Below, in pieces: positions 18,278-25,971 of a stretch of DNA of 32,232 nucleotides (its first letter is position 1; every line of letters starts with the position of its first letter). Origin of the DNA: Kiritimatiellia bacterium. Lineage in GTDB: Bacteria > Verrucomicrobiota > Kiritimatiellia > RFP12 > UBA3636. A model generated the notes under the pieces. The model made no database searches, was not told where the DNA came from, and was given only the letters and a program-made list of their open reading frames with translations. The stretch covers positions 107,168 through 139,399 of the forward strand of contig JAFUOX010000098.1 of the NCBI GenBank assembly GCA_017481725.1, written 5' to 3'. Both the position numbers and the translations under genes were made by a program.

Positions 18278-20304
18278 AATTCAAAATCACGTTAATAACA
18301 ATATTAATTTTAATATTAAATTTTACTATCGCTAATGAAACAATTCTATTAAGTCATGAAACAGGTATTCATAAATTATCTTATTCTTTTAATACAGAAG
18401 ATATGATAAATAATACAGAAGATGTGACAAATAACGATTCTAATATAGTCAGAATTGTTCATTCACATCAATATAATGCTACATATAAAAAAAACACCAT
18501 TAGTAATTTAGTTTCTTCATTAAATCAAGATAATATTACAGACAAAAATTCTTTTTATGAAAATTTAATAGAATGCATACAGATTACTCATATTTTAGAT
18601 TCATATTGCTGTAATAGATATGCAGAAAGACTATTGCATTTCTTTTATTATGATGCAAAACCGAATATATTTTTTGAAGAACTTCAATCAGATAATTCTT
18701 TGTATTTTACAAGATTAGCATATCTTTGCTCAGGTATTTATGAGCCAGACCAAATAGCAGATAAAATCATAGATACACTTAAGGATGCCACTGTTATAGA
18801 GCGTTCATATTTAATACGTTCACTAAGTGGAATATATGCTCGATGCACTCCACCAAAAAAACAAGAAATTATAAATTTGCTTATTTATAGGTGGACAAAT
18901 ATGACGGATTATAACGACAGTTGCTTTCTCAGTATTTTATACTTTGGAAACATAAGAAACGAAACAAACCAGAAATATGACGATTTAGCGAATAATTTTG
19001 GAACCAAGTTTTACGGTAATGAAAAACAATTAGAAATGCCTAAATACTTTAAATTTACTCGTCAAAGTAGTGATTTAGGTATTTTACCAATTTCTCCAAA
19101 ATTCACACCTCATTATAGTACTAGGGTTACAACAATAAAAATTAAGCGAGATGAAAAAACAGGTAAAATACTCAACACATGGTATAAGAATGCTTATAAT
19201 GATTTAATCAACAACAACCAGCCCCTTGACGCAGATTTTATATTTTATTGGTTTCGCAGTTCCAAAAACGAAATAATGATTGACCTAGCTCGCGAGCATA
19301 TTCAAAATCCAGACTTTAAGGATGCTCGCTACAAGACAGTCTATTACCTAGTAAATCATGATTTTGATTATAGCTTCCCAATCCTGACAAATATGGTTAA
19401 TAACAATAGTCTCCACATCAACGAGAAGAAGAATTTCTATCGTGGACTTGCTCGCTTAAATAAAGTATCGCATTCCGTTCTAACCAAAGAGCAGCAACAA
19501 CAAGCAAATGATTATCTTCTATCTCAAATGCAAACAGAACAGGACATTGCAATCAAATTGTATATAGACTTTTTGCTCTCCATTTGCGTGGATGAGTACG
19601 GCTTGTCAGATGACCGAACAGCATTTCTAAATAGCCTTAAAGAAACAGGCACTATATCCCAAGAAGATATCGCACAAATAGATCGTCGCTTAAAGATAAT
19701 TAAATATTCTATTTATATGCATTCGCCATCTATATTTGACTCCTATGTTAATGGCTTAAAGACAGAAAAACCATTTATTGATATTAGCAAAGTTGAATGG
19801 CGAAATTTGCCAGTATATGAAGCTAAGGCAAATGGCGAAACCTGGTATTACCATGATGTTAATTCAGAAGCTTATATAGCTAGAAATACCAATGGATATT
19901 ACTCGGCGAATATAGTAGTGCCTAGAGTAATTGATAATTATTCTGTCGTTGCACTCGCTCCTTATGCCTTTGCAGGCAATTACGCAGATGTAACAAATAT
20001 AGTTGTTTCATCATCTGTCAAATTTATAGGTAATGATGCGTTTGGATATAATACAAGTTTATTTTCAATAGTAATTCCTTCCTCTGTTACCAATGTTGGG
20101 TCTTGTGCATTTAGTGGAAGTATAAATTTATGTAAAATTTATGTTGAAGATGGAAGTACCTTAGAAGACGAATGGTTTTATAAAGTATACAATGATGGAG
20201 GTGATTTAACCCCCAACTGCAAAATCATCCGCACAAAATTTGAGAATGGCTTGCCAGTTATCCCTTTAGAAAACGGAGTTGAAGAGGAGCCTCAATTACC
20301 ATAG
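18274..20304 (+). CDS. Secreted protein with C-terminal BspA-type LRRs, third gene of cassette
   Basis: This is a 676-aa protein. Its ATG overlaps the previous stop (ATGA), implying coupled translation. Residues 1-20 are a signal peptide (ITLITILILILNFTIA). Residues about 90-480 are mostly helical and may be HEAT/ARM-like (RLAYLCSGIY, RSYLIRSLSGIYAR, KTVYYLVNHDFDYSFPILTN), but I would not assign a family. Residues about 530-635 are BspA-type LRR_5 repeats (VVALAPYAFAGN, NIVVSSSVKFIGNDAFGYN, SIVIPSSVTNVGSCAFSGS). BspA-like repeats occur in surface proteins that bind host or bacterial proteins. The stop codon TAG lies inside the left arm of the repeat-B hairpin (20302-20310). The 5' third is very AT-rich (20-28% GC at 18361-18480) compared with about 37% at 19201-19260. 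No homologous function can be stated. Confidence 0.82.
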   Translation: MKFKITLITILILILNFTIANETILLSHETGIHKLSYSFNTEDMINNTEDVTNNDSNIVRIVHSHQYNATYKKNTISNLVSSLNQDNITDKNSFYENLIECIQITHILDSYCCNRYAERLLHFFYYDAKPNIFFEELQSDNSLYFTRLAYLCSGIYEPDQIADKIIDTLKDATVIERSYLIRSLSGIYARCTPPKKQEIINLLIYRWTNMTDYNDSCFLSILYFGNIRNETNQKYDDLANNFGTKFYGNEKQLEMPKYFKFTRQSSDLGILPISPKFTPHYSTRVTTIKIKRDEKTGKILNTWYKNAYNDLINNNQPLDADFIFYWFRSSKNEIMIDLAREHIQNPDFKDARYKTVYYLVNHDFDYSFPILTNMVNNNSLHINEKKNFYRGLARLNKVSHSVLTKEQQQQANDYLLSQMQTEQDIAIKLYIDFLLSICVDEYGLSDDRTAFLNSLKETGTISQEDIAQIDRRLKIIKYSIYMHSPSIFDSYVNGLKTEKPFIDISKVEWRNLPVYEAKANGETWYYHDVNSEAYIARNTNGYYSANIVVPRVIDNYSVVALAPYAFAGNYADVTNIVVSSSVKFIGNDAFGYNTSLFSIVIPSSVTNVGSCAFSGSINLCKIYVEDGSTLEDEWFYKVYNDGGDLTPNCKIIRTKFENGLPVIPLENGVEEEPQLP

Positions 20305-20400
20305 TGTTTTGAAACGAGGACGAACTTGTCAAGCACTAGAAAACTTGCTCTCCCGTCGCCAATGTCCCCTATGTCCTAAATGTCCCCACAAAAAATAGAG
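20302..20400 (+). repeat. Dispersed repeat, copy B (right border of 15-kb segment)
   Basis: Bases 20331-20400 match copy A (4950-5019) at 67 of 70 positions, same orientation. The left stem is TAGTGTTTT (20302-20310) against CAAGCACTA (20330-20338): seven Watson-Crick pairs, one T-G wobble and one mismatch. Relative to copy A, a C-G pair has become T-A, so the stem is kept by paired change. The G-rich loop of copy A is missing here. Confidence 0.85.
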
Positions 20401-20731
20401 AGCAAGGATAAAATTGTGGCGGCATGGCGTCCTCGCCTTGCTGAAACCTTAAATAATTCCACCTCACATATTGCTTCGCAATGCTTCATAGCGCGGAGAT
20501 TGCTTGTAGATTGCAAAACTAAATGCACCAAAAGAGGAGCATTTACTTTTGCAAATTACAGACCAAATTTCTACGCTCAAAAATACTCTAAAAATCTTGA
20601 CAGAATAAGGTGCTTTTGTTATCTTTTTGTATAGATGGCAACGATTATGTTATAGCAAATTGTTGGTTGATATGTGTTTAAATGTTATTTAGCAAAAAAA
20701 ATGACAATTGGGTTTTTGGGGAGGAACGTAT
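20305..20731. other. Intergenic spacer with repeat copy B and a candidate promoter
   Basis: After repeat B, 20401-20590 contains no convincing gene. An 84-codon frame at 20380-20634 begins inside the repeat, has no ribosome-binding site and reads like noncoding sequence. A small hairpin ATTGCTTCGCAAT lies near 20470. The rest appears to be the leader of the next gene. Confidence 0.5.
20597..20625 (+). promoter_or_regulatory. Candidate promoter for the 20732-22240 gene
   Basis: A perfect TTGACA (20597-20602) is followed after 17 bases by TATCTT (20620-20625, four of six matches). The predicted leader is about 100 bases long. Confidence 0.45.
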
Positions 20732-22240
20732 ATGAAAATTAAATATAGTGCATTATTTAGTGTGCTTTCTGCTTTTGTAGCAACCGCTTTTGCAGCTGAT
20801 ATATATGTCGATTCTAGCTTTATTGGAACAAGTGATGGTAGCCAAGCTGCTCCATTTGTAACGATTAAGGATGCTGTGGCCACTGTTGGCGAGGGTGATA
20901 CAATTTGGGTTTACGGTTCAGATACTGTTTCATACGTAATGGAAGATGATAGTGCCGCTGTTGTTATTGATCCAGACAATATTACCATTCGCGGATATAC
21001 TGACAATGGTGAGGCATCCGATTGGTTTGAAACAAATAAAATGGCAAAGGTTTACATTCCAGATGGATATGCAAGCCGTTCTTTTGAAATTGATGGTAAT
21101 ACTCAAACTCCGTTTATATTGAATGGTGCAAATACTAAATTTCAAGGCATTTTCTTTGATTATGGAGGAAAGTCATTTAGACAGCAATATAAAGGTGGTA
21201 ACAATATGATTGTTGTTACAAATTCAAATTTTGTTTGCGAAAATTCTTTCTTTTATTCTAGTTCCGAAACTGGTTATGATGGCGCATTGGTTCCTATAAC
21301 TGGAAAAAATATAAAGACCACAGTAATGCATAATATGGTTTTCAATCGTTGTGGCTTTAAGTCTGTTCATTCATTTCGTAATAGTTGTGCTGTTTTTGGT
21401 CATTGCCAAGGTGTGTTAACAGTAAAAAATTGTTATTTTGAGCGTATCTTTAAACTGGCTAATGGTGGAAGTGATGATATAAGGAATACTACACTAAACG
21501 TAGTTTCAAATATATTTTATAATTGCTATTCATCTCAAGAAAATGGATCATATGAAGAGGCATTGTTTGGTAGGGGTGGTAACTATTTCCCTAAAAATGG
21601 AAAAATATCATATAATCGCATAATTCGCGATGATTTTGATTCAAAGTATGGGAAATATAGATATAATGCTGTTTCTCATGGAGGAATGTATGGTGGATGC
21701 TTTGATAAAGAATTCGAATTTCATCATAATACAATTGTTGGGTTAGATAGCGCATTTATTTCTATGCGTTATAAACAAGGTAATAATAGTGCTGATTTAT
21801 GGAGTCCTGCTATTCACAATAACTTATTTGTTCTTAATGATGGAGGCGTATTTATTAGAGAGGATGAGGGGTCGATTCAAGGACAAATATTTAATGGCGA
21901 TAGAACAACAAGCTTCTTGCCAGGTTCATATATAAGAAACAATGCTATTTTGTGTGATACTTTTGTTGGTGGAGATGCAACAACCAACTCTTGGTACAAG
22001 CTTGAATATGAAGAAGGAGCTAATTCAGGAGTTGTGCTTATCGACAATATAAACTTGGAGGAAGCCCTTACCTTTATCAATACCACAAATCCTTTTGATG
22101 AGAATTTCTACCGATTGCGTCTAGAAGATTACGAATGGGTTCGCAAGAATGCATGGACAGGTGAAAATGGCGAATATCCTCGCTATATTGGTGCCTTGGA
22201 GCCTCTTCCAATTTCTTGTTTTTTGATGATTATAGAATAA
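20732..22240 (+). CDS. Secreted right-handed beta-helix protein
   Basis: This is a 502-aa protein. I place the start at the ATG 20732: GGAGG (20720-20724) lies 7 bases upstream, and the product opens with a signal peptide ending AFVATAFA before ADIYVDSS. A TTG at 20708 in the same frame would cover the ribosome-binding site. The mature chain begins IYVDSSFIGTSDGSQAAPFVTIKDAV, the usual opening of pectate-lyase-like beta-helix proteins (YVD, a gap, APF-TI--A). Coils with Asn-ladder positions follow (FVCENSFFYSSS, VKNCYFERI, VSNIFYNCYSS). It ends YIGALEPLPI plus a short hydrophobic tail. Many relatives cleave or bind acidic polysaccharides, but no catalytic triad can be assigned here. It resembles the beta-helix part of the protein at 520-3252. 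Flanked on both sides by repeat-rich spacers. Confidence 0.82.
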   Translation: MKIKYSALFSVLSAFVATAFAADIYVDSSFIGTSDGSQAAPFVTIKDAVATVGEGDTIWVYGSDTVSYVMEDDSAAVVIDPDNITIRGYTDNGEASDWFETNKMAKVYIPDGYASRSFEIDGNTQTPFILNGANTKFQGIFFDYGGKSFRQQYKGGNNMIVVTNSNFVCENSFFYSSSETGYDGALVPITGKNIKTTVMHNMVFNRCGFKSVHSFRNSCAVFGHCQGVLTVKNCYFERIFKLANGGSDDIRNTTLNVVSNIFYNCYSSQENGSYEEALFGRGGNYFPKNGKISYNRIIRDDFDSKYGKYRYNAVSHGGMYGGCFDKEFEFHHNTIVGLDSAFISMRYKQGNNSADLWSPAIHNNLFVLNDGGVFIREDEGSIQGQIFNGDRTTSFLPGSYIRNNAILCDTFVGGDATTNSWYKLEYEEGANSGVVLIDNINLEEALTFINTTNPFDENFYRLRLEDYEWVRKNAWTGENGEYPRYIGALEPLPISCFLMIIE

Positions 22241-22281
22241 TGCTAGAGATAATTGCATTCTGATTGTCGCTTGCACTCCTA

Positions 22282-22325
22282 CCTTCGGCGAAACGCGGAG
22301 AAAATGGAGAAAAAGAGGCACGGAG
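22282..22325 (+). repeat. CCTTCGGCGAAAC repeat, copy 1
   Basis: A 44-base unit that differs from copy 3 (22573-22616) at a single base. Both continue past the core into an AGAAAATGGAG segment and an AGGCACGGAG end. Confidence 0.8.
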
Positions 22326-22341
22326 AGGTGCTACGCAATAT

Positions 22342-22378
22342 TTTCATAAGACTTATAGGACTTATAAGTCTTATGAAA
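22342..22378. repeat. 16-bp perfect palindrome
   Basis: Arms at 22342-22357 and 22363-22378 are exact reverse complements (TTTCATAAGACTTATA type), with the 5-base loop GGACT. It could be a strong hairpin, a protein-binding site, or the core of a short palindromic mobile repeat. There is no T-tract long enough for a typical terminator. Confidence 0.75.
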
Positions 22379-22421
22379 TGGCTTGTTAGCACACACACTG
22401 ATTTAAATGCTCCCGCTAAGG

Positions 22422-22440
22422 CCTTCGGCGAAACACGGAG
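22422..22440 (+). repeat. CCTTCGGCGAAAC repeat, copy 2
   Basis: CCTTCGGCGAAACACGGAG. The preceding bases (CACTGATTTAAATGCTCCCGCT) resemble those before copies 3 and 4, so the shared unit extends about 25 bases upstream of the core. Confidence 0.75.
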
Positions 22441-22572
22441 GACAGAGAGGTAAGGAGGCAAGGAGGGGTTCTTGGGTTATTGTAATGATTGCTTGCACAA
22501 TTCTCCCTTGTCCTCCGTACTCCGTGTTAGGCGTAAGCAACTAGTGAAACGATTTAAACGCTGACGCTATGG

Positions 22573-22616
22573 CCTTCGGCGAAACACGGAGAAAATGGAG
22601 AAAAAGAGGCACGGAG
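22573..22616 (+). repeat. CCTTCGGCGAAAC repeat, copy 3
   Basis: A 44-base unit 43/44 identical to copy 1, again preceded by a GATTTAAACGCTGACGCT-like lead-in. Confidence 0.8.
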
Positions 22617-22702
22617 GTTTTTGGGGGTCTCTGGGCATGAACGAAAGGAAATGCCTTTTGATGATGCTTTAACAATTACTACGGGGCTTTTTGCAATTAT
22701 AC

Positions 22703-22727
22703 CAATTATGTTTTAATTTCATAATTG
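22703..22727. promoter_or_regulatory. Candidate operator of the GH2 gene
   Basis: An 8-bp perfect inverted repeat, CAATTATG (22703-22710) and CATAATTG (22720-22727), with a 9-base spacer, overlaps the -35 box of the GH2 promoter. The position suits a repressor or an activator. The binding protein is not encoded next to it. Confidence 0.45.
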
Positions 22728-22754
22728 AAATAGCATCAAGCACCGTGGTATAAT
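22725..22754 (+). promoter_or_regulatory. Predicted promoter of the GH2 gene
   Basis: TTGAAA (22725-22730), an 18-base spacer and a perfect TATAAT (22749-22754) preceded by TGG, giving an extended -10 (TGnTATAAT). The leader is about 48 bases. Confidence 0.65.
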
Positions 22755-22807
22755 ATAAATACAAACACTGATTTTTGCTTAACTAATTAAACAATTAAGG
22801 TAATATT

Positions 22808-24604
22808 ATGCAACCAAAACCAGAATATCCACGTATGCAATTCCGTAGAACACAATCTTGGGTTAATCTCAATGGTGAGTGGGGCTTTGCATTCGATCAC
22901 AATCGTAGTGCAATCTCAAGCAATAAGTGGAAGAATGATGATTTTTATGATAAGACAATCATTGTTCCTTTTGCTCCAGAAACAAAGCTATCTGGTATTG
23001 AAGATGTTGATTTTCATGAGTCTGTATTCTATCGCAAGGAATTAGCTATTCCTGCAGAGTGGGCTGGTCAGCGTATTCTCCTACACTTTGGTGCTGTTGA
23101 TTATTATGCACACATCTATATTGATGATGTGAAAATTTTTGACCATGTAGGTGGCTCAACAAGCTTTGAAGTTGATTTAACAAAGTTTGTGACACCTGGC
23201 AAAACACACATCCTAAAGCTTCATGCTGAGGATTTTCTACGCACTGGCATACAGGGTTATGGTAAGCAGTGCCATGAATATTATTCTCAAGGCTGCAGCT
23301 ATACCCGTATTACAGGTATTTGGCAGACAGTATGGATGGAGGCTGTTCCAACAGCAGGCCTAAAGAATTGTAAGCTAACAACAGATATTGATAATGGTAC
23401 TGTAACATTTGTTCCTACATATTATGGCGTACCTGCAGGTAAGAAGCTAGAAATCGTTGTTAAGGGAGATGGCGCAGAGGTTGCAAAGCAGACAGTTGCT
23501 TGTGTGTCTGGTGCTGCTACAACAATTAAGATTGAAAATCCTCGCTTGTGGTCAACCTTTGACCCATATCTATATGATATTGAACTACGCATGGTTGATG
23601 ATGCAGGCAATCAGTATGATTATGTTGAATCATACATTGGATTGCGTAAGTTTGATATTCGCGGAAATCGTTTCTATCTAAACAATAAGCCAATCTATTT
23701 GCGTTGGGTTCTTGATCAGGGCTTCTATCCTGATGGTGTTTGGACTTCTCCAAGTGACGAAGCTTTGCGTCATGATATTGAGATGTCAATGGCTGTTGGC
23801 TTCAATGGTGCACGCCTCCACCAAAAGGTGTTTGAGGAGCGTTTCCACTATTGGGCAGATAAGCTAGGCTACATTACATCCGCAGAATATTGCTCTTGGG
23901 GTTGCAATTGGAAGCTTCCTGAAGCTCAATTTAACTTTATGAATGAGTGGCGCGATTGCATTGAACGCGATTTCTCTCACCCATCTATCGTTATGTGGAC
24001 ACCACTAAACGAGACAGTTTGGGTTGGTAATGAGGCTTGTGATATTGCTGCATTTGAATGGGGCAAGCACGTACCTAGCTACGTTAACTTTGTTAAGCAG
24101 CTCGGTGAAATAACAAAGGCACTTGATCCAACACGTCCATGGCACGACACAAGTGGATATGTTCACGTTGATAATTGCGAAATAGTTTCAGTTCACTACT
24201 ATATGCCATCTCCTGAGTCATTGCGTGATATTATGCACCCAGACAAGGAAAATCCCAATAAGCTTGGCACTCAAAGCTCAAAGTTTATCAAGTGCGAGTA
24301 TAATGGTCAGCCATATTTCGTTGATGAGTGGGGTGGCTTTAAGTATGTTCCAAAGGCTGTTAATGTTGAGGGTTGGGGATACAATGGCATCAATATTAAG
24401 TCTCCAGAGGAATTTGCTAAGTACATTGAGGATCAGGCAGAGGTTATGCGCCTCGATGAGTGTGTTGCTGGTCACTGCTATACTCAGCTAACAGACGTTG
24501 AACAAGAGCAGAATGGTGTCTATACCTACGAGCGTGAGGATAAGGCTCCTGCAGAAGCTCTGAAGGCAATCTTTGGTAGAAAGCCAGATTGGTCTGAGTT
24601 CTAA
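22808..24604 (+). CDS. Glycoside hydrolase family 2 protein, cytoplasmic
   Basis: This is a 598-aa protein without a signal peptide. Residues about 12-180 form the GH2 sugar-binding jelly roll (WVNLNGEWGFAFD, VFYRKEL, LLHFGAVDYYAHIYID, GIWQTVWME). About 185-283 is the Ig-like sandwich (PRLWSTFDPYLYDIEL, GLRKFDIRGNRFYLNNKPI). The TIM barrel follows from about 285, with acid/base E402 in PLNETVW and nucleophile E507 in FVDEWGG. Both catalytic Glu residues are present, so it should be active as a retaining beta-glycosidase. The subfamily (beta-galactosidase, beta-glucuronidase, beta-mannosidase or other) cannot be fixed by eye. Lack of export suggests it acts on imported oligosaccharides. It is preceded by AAGG, a strong promoter and a candidate operator, and followed 10-40 bases later by a bidirectional terminator, so it is probably monocistronic. 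Confidence 0.9.
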   Translation: MQPKPEYPRMQFRRTQSWVNLNGEWGFAFDHNRSAISSNKWKNDDFYDKTIIVPFAPETKLSGIEDVDFHESVFYRKELAIPAEWAGQRILLHFGAVDYYAHIYIDDVKIFDHVGGSTSFEVDLTKFVTPGKTHILKLHAEDFLRTGIQGYGKQCHEYYSQGCSYTRITGIWQTVWMEAVPTAGLKNCKLTTDIDNGTVTFVPTYYGVPAGKKLEIVVKGDGAEVAKQTVACVSGAATTIKIENPRLWSTFDPYLYDIELRMVDDAGNQYDYVESYIGLRKFDIRGNRFYLNNKPIYLRWVLDQGFYPDGVWTSPSDEALRHDIEMSMAVGFNGARLHQKVFEERFHYWADKLGYITSAEYCSWGCNWKLPEAQFNFMNEWRDCIERDFSHPSIVMWTPLNETVWVGNEACDIAAFEWGKHVPSYVNFVKQLGEITKALDPTRPWHDTSGYVHVDNCEIVSVHYYMPSPESLRDIMHPDKENPNKLGTQSSKFIKCEYNGQPYFVDEWGGFKYVPKAVNVEGWGYNGINIKSPEEFAKYIEDQAEVMRLDECVAGHCYTQLTDVEQEQNGVYTYEREDKAPAEALKAIFGRKPDWSEF

Positions 24605-24607
24605 TAA

Positions 24608-24642
24608 TAAAAAAAAGGCGTCCTTCGGGGCGCCTTTTTTTC
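24608..24642. terminator. Bidirectional Rho-independent terminator
   Basis: GGCGTCC (24617-24623), loop TTCG (24624-24627) and GGGCGCC (24628-24634) form a 7-bp stem with one wobble. An A-run lies before it and a T-run after it, so it works on both strands. It separates the convergent GH2 and FAD oxidoreductase genes. Confidence 0.92.
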
Positions 24643-24675
24643 AATAACAAGCTGTCAAAGTCACATTTATTGGCT

Positions 24676-25941
24676 TTAACCAATAAATGCACCTGCTTTT
24701 AGAAGCTCTTCTTGGATTACCTTGTAATCTGCATCTGCCACATCAATATCTGCATTATTTGCAACACCCGCTGCAACGCCAGCAGCCTGCCCAAGTGCAC
24801 TAACAATTGGCATAATGCGATATGATGCCTGTGCCTCGTGTGTTGATGAGATGCAACGCCCTGCAACAAGAAGATTATTAACCTTCTGTGGGATTAGGCA
24901 ACGATATGGAATTGTATAATATTCGCCATCCTTGAAGTAGTAATGGCTGGTGCCGCTACCATCGGGGCTATGAATATCAATGTCATAATTACCAGCACAA
25001 ATTCTATCCTCAAACTTTGTGCAATCCTTTAGCTCCTGCTCGTTTAATACGTGCTTACCAATAATCATACGGCTCTCACGTACACCAATGCTAATGCCAG
25101 AGTTAAATAATGTTGCATCCTTAAATGCAACAAAGTTCTTCTTTAGCATATTGAATAGCTCAAGCATCTGCTCACGTGCAATAGCCTCTGCCTTCGAAAG
25201 CTCAAGTGGATCTACAGGATTGTGCTTGATAACACGTGTGGAATTAAAGTGTACTACATGCTCATGTGGAACAAAGAACATAAGCACATTCTCTCGTGGA
25301 TTCTTAATCTTGCCCTTTGCCTGAAGCTCCTTGTAAAGCTTTTGAATGCCATCACGATCCCAGTTGACCGTGTCAACATTTACCACACGGAAGCAAAGCG
25401 TCATTGGCTGACAACGATTGTCAGACTCGCGACCCAACTGGATTGGACAGCCCGCCATATATGCTAGGTCAGCATCACCAGTGGCGTCAATAAATGTTTT
25501 TGCCTTAAAGCGTAGTAGCTGACCTGAGCAAGCAACTGTAATTGCTGTAATATGCTCGTCCTTTACCTGAGATTTGCAAAGCATTGCGTGGAAAAGAACT
25601 GTAACCTTTGCCTTCTTGCACATTCTATCAAGAACAATCTTTAGATGCTCCTCATTAAAGGAAGGGCAGTTGCTTCTTACTCGATCCTTGTAGTCTCCAG
25701 CAAGCTGCTCAAGATTGTCTAGTAATTCTTGCACTAGCCCTTGATTTAAGCGTGTGTCAACACCGTTAAGCTTTGTGTGGAATGGCATAAATGGAGTTAC
25801 AAGACAATTTACAGGAGCACCTCCAAGTGCACCCTCTTGCTCAATTAGTAGTACCTTCTGATTCTGACGAGCCGCAGCTATAGCTGCACAAACTCCAGTA
25901 AGTCCTCCACCGACTACTATAACATCAAACTTTTTACGCAT
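24676..25941 (-). CDS. FAD-dependent oxidoreductase (FAD_oxidored family)
   Basis: This is a 421-aa protein. The N-terminal dinucleotide-binding motif GGGLTG (11-16) sits after FDVIVV, with acidic E34 (LLIEQ) for the FAD ribose. Residues 40-56 (GGAPVNCLVTPFMPFHT) match the flavin-proximal segment of the PF12831 family, and the C-terminal LLVAGRCISSTHEAQASYR / GQAAGVAA pattern is typical. An internal TFIDATGDADLAYMAG motif is also diagnostic. Such proteins are frequent in PVC bacteria near carbohydrate genes, but their substrates are mostly unknown. There is no signal peptide, so it is cytoplasmic. AAGGAA precedes the ATG. It is second in a two-gene unit, 30 bases behind the HAD phosphatase. 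A role in sugar or polyol oxidation is only a guess from context. Confidence 0.88.
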   Translation of the reverse strand: MRKKFDVIVVGGGLTGVCAAIAAARQNQKVLLIEQEGALGGAPVNCLVTPFMPFHTKLNGVDTRLNQGLVQELLDNLEQLAGDYKDRVRSNCPSFNEEHLKIVLDRMCKKAKVTVLFHAMLCKSQVKDEHITAITVACSGQLLRFKAKTFIDATGDADLAYMAGCPIQLGRESDNRCQPMTLCFRVVNVDTVNWDRDGIQKLYKELQAKGKIKNPRENVLMFFVPHEHVVHFNSTRVIKHNPVDPLELSKAEAIAREQMLELFNMLKKNFVAFKDATLFNSGISIGVRESRMIIGKHVLNEQELKDCTKFEDRICAGNYDIDIHSPDGSGTSHYYFKDGEYYTIPYRCLIPQKVNNLLVAGRCISSTHEAQASYRIMPIVSALGQAAGVAAGVANNADIDVADADYKVIQEELLKAGAFIG

Positions 25942-25971
25942 AAGATATTCCTTTTTGTTTGTTTTGTTTAA

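Larger units (their letters stand above)
22241..22807. other. Repeat-rich intergenic spacer
   Basis: Contains three copies of the CCTTCGGCGAAAC repeat, a 16-bp perfect palindrome, and the GH2 promoter/operator region. G-rich stretches (22441-22470) are partly complementary to a C-rich stretch (22503-22530: TCCTCCGTACTCCGTGTTAG), so the interval between copies 2 and 3 can fold back. Short frames here are repeat-derived and I do not call them. Confidence 0.7.

Noticed and set aside
20380..20634. 84-codon plus-strand frame after the cassette
   Set aside because: Begins inside repeat copy B, has no ribosome-binding site, and has no domain-like pattern.
22282..22616. Three repeat copies at 22.3-22.6 kb as a possible CRISPR
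   Set aside because: Intervals of about 140 and 150 bases and unequal copy length do not fit CRISPR geometry.
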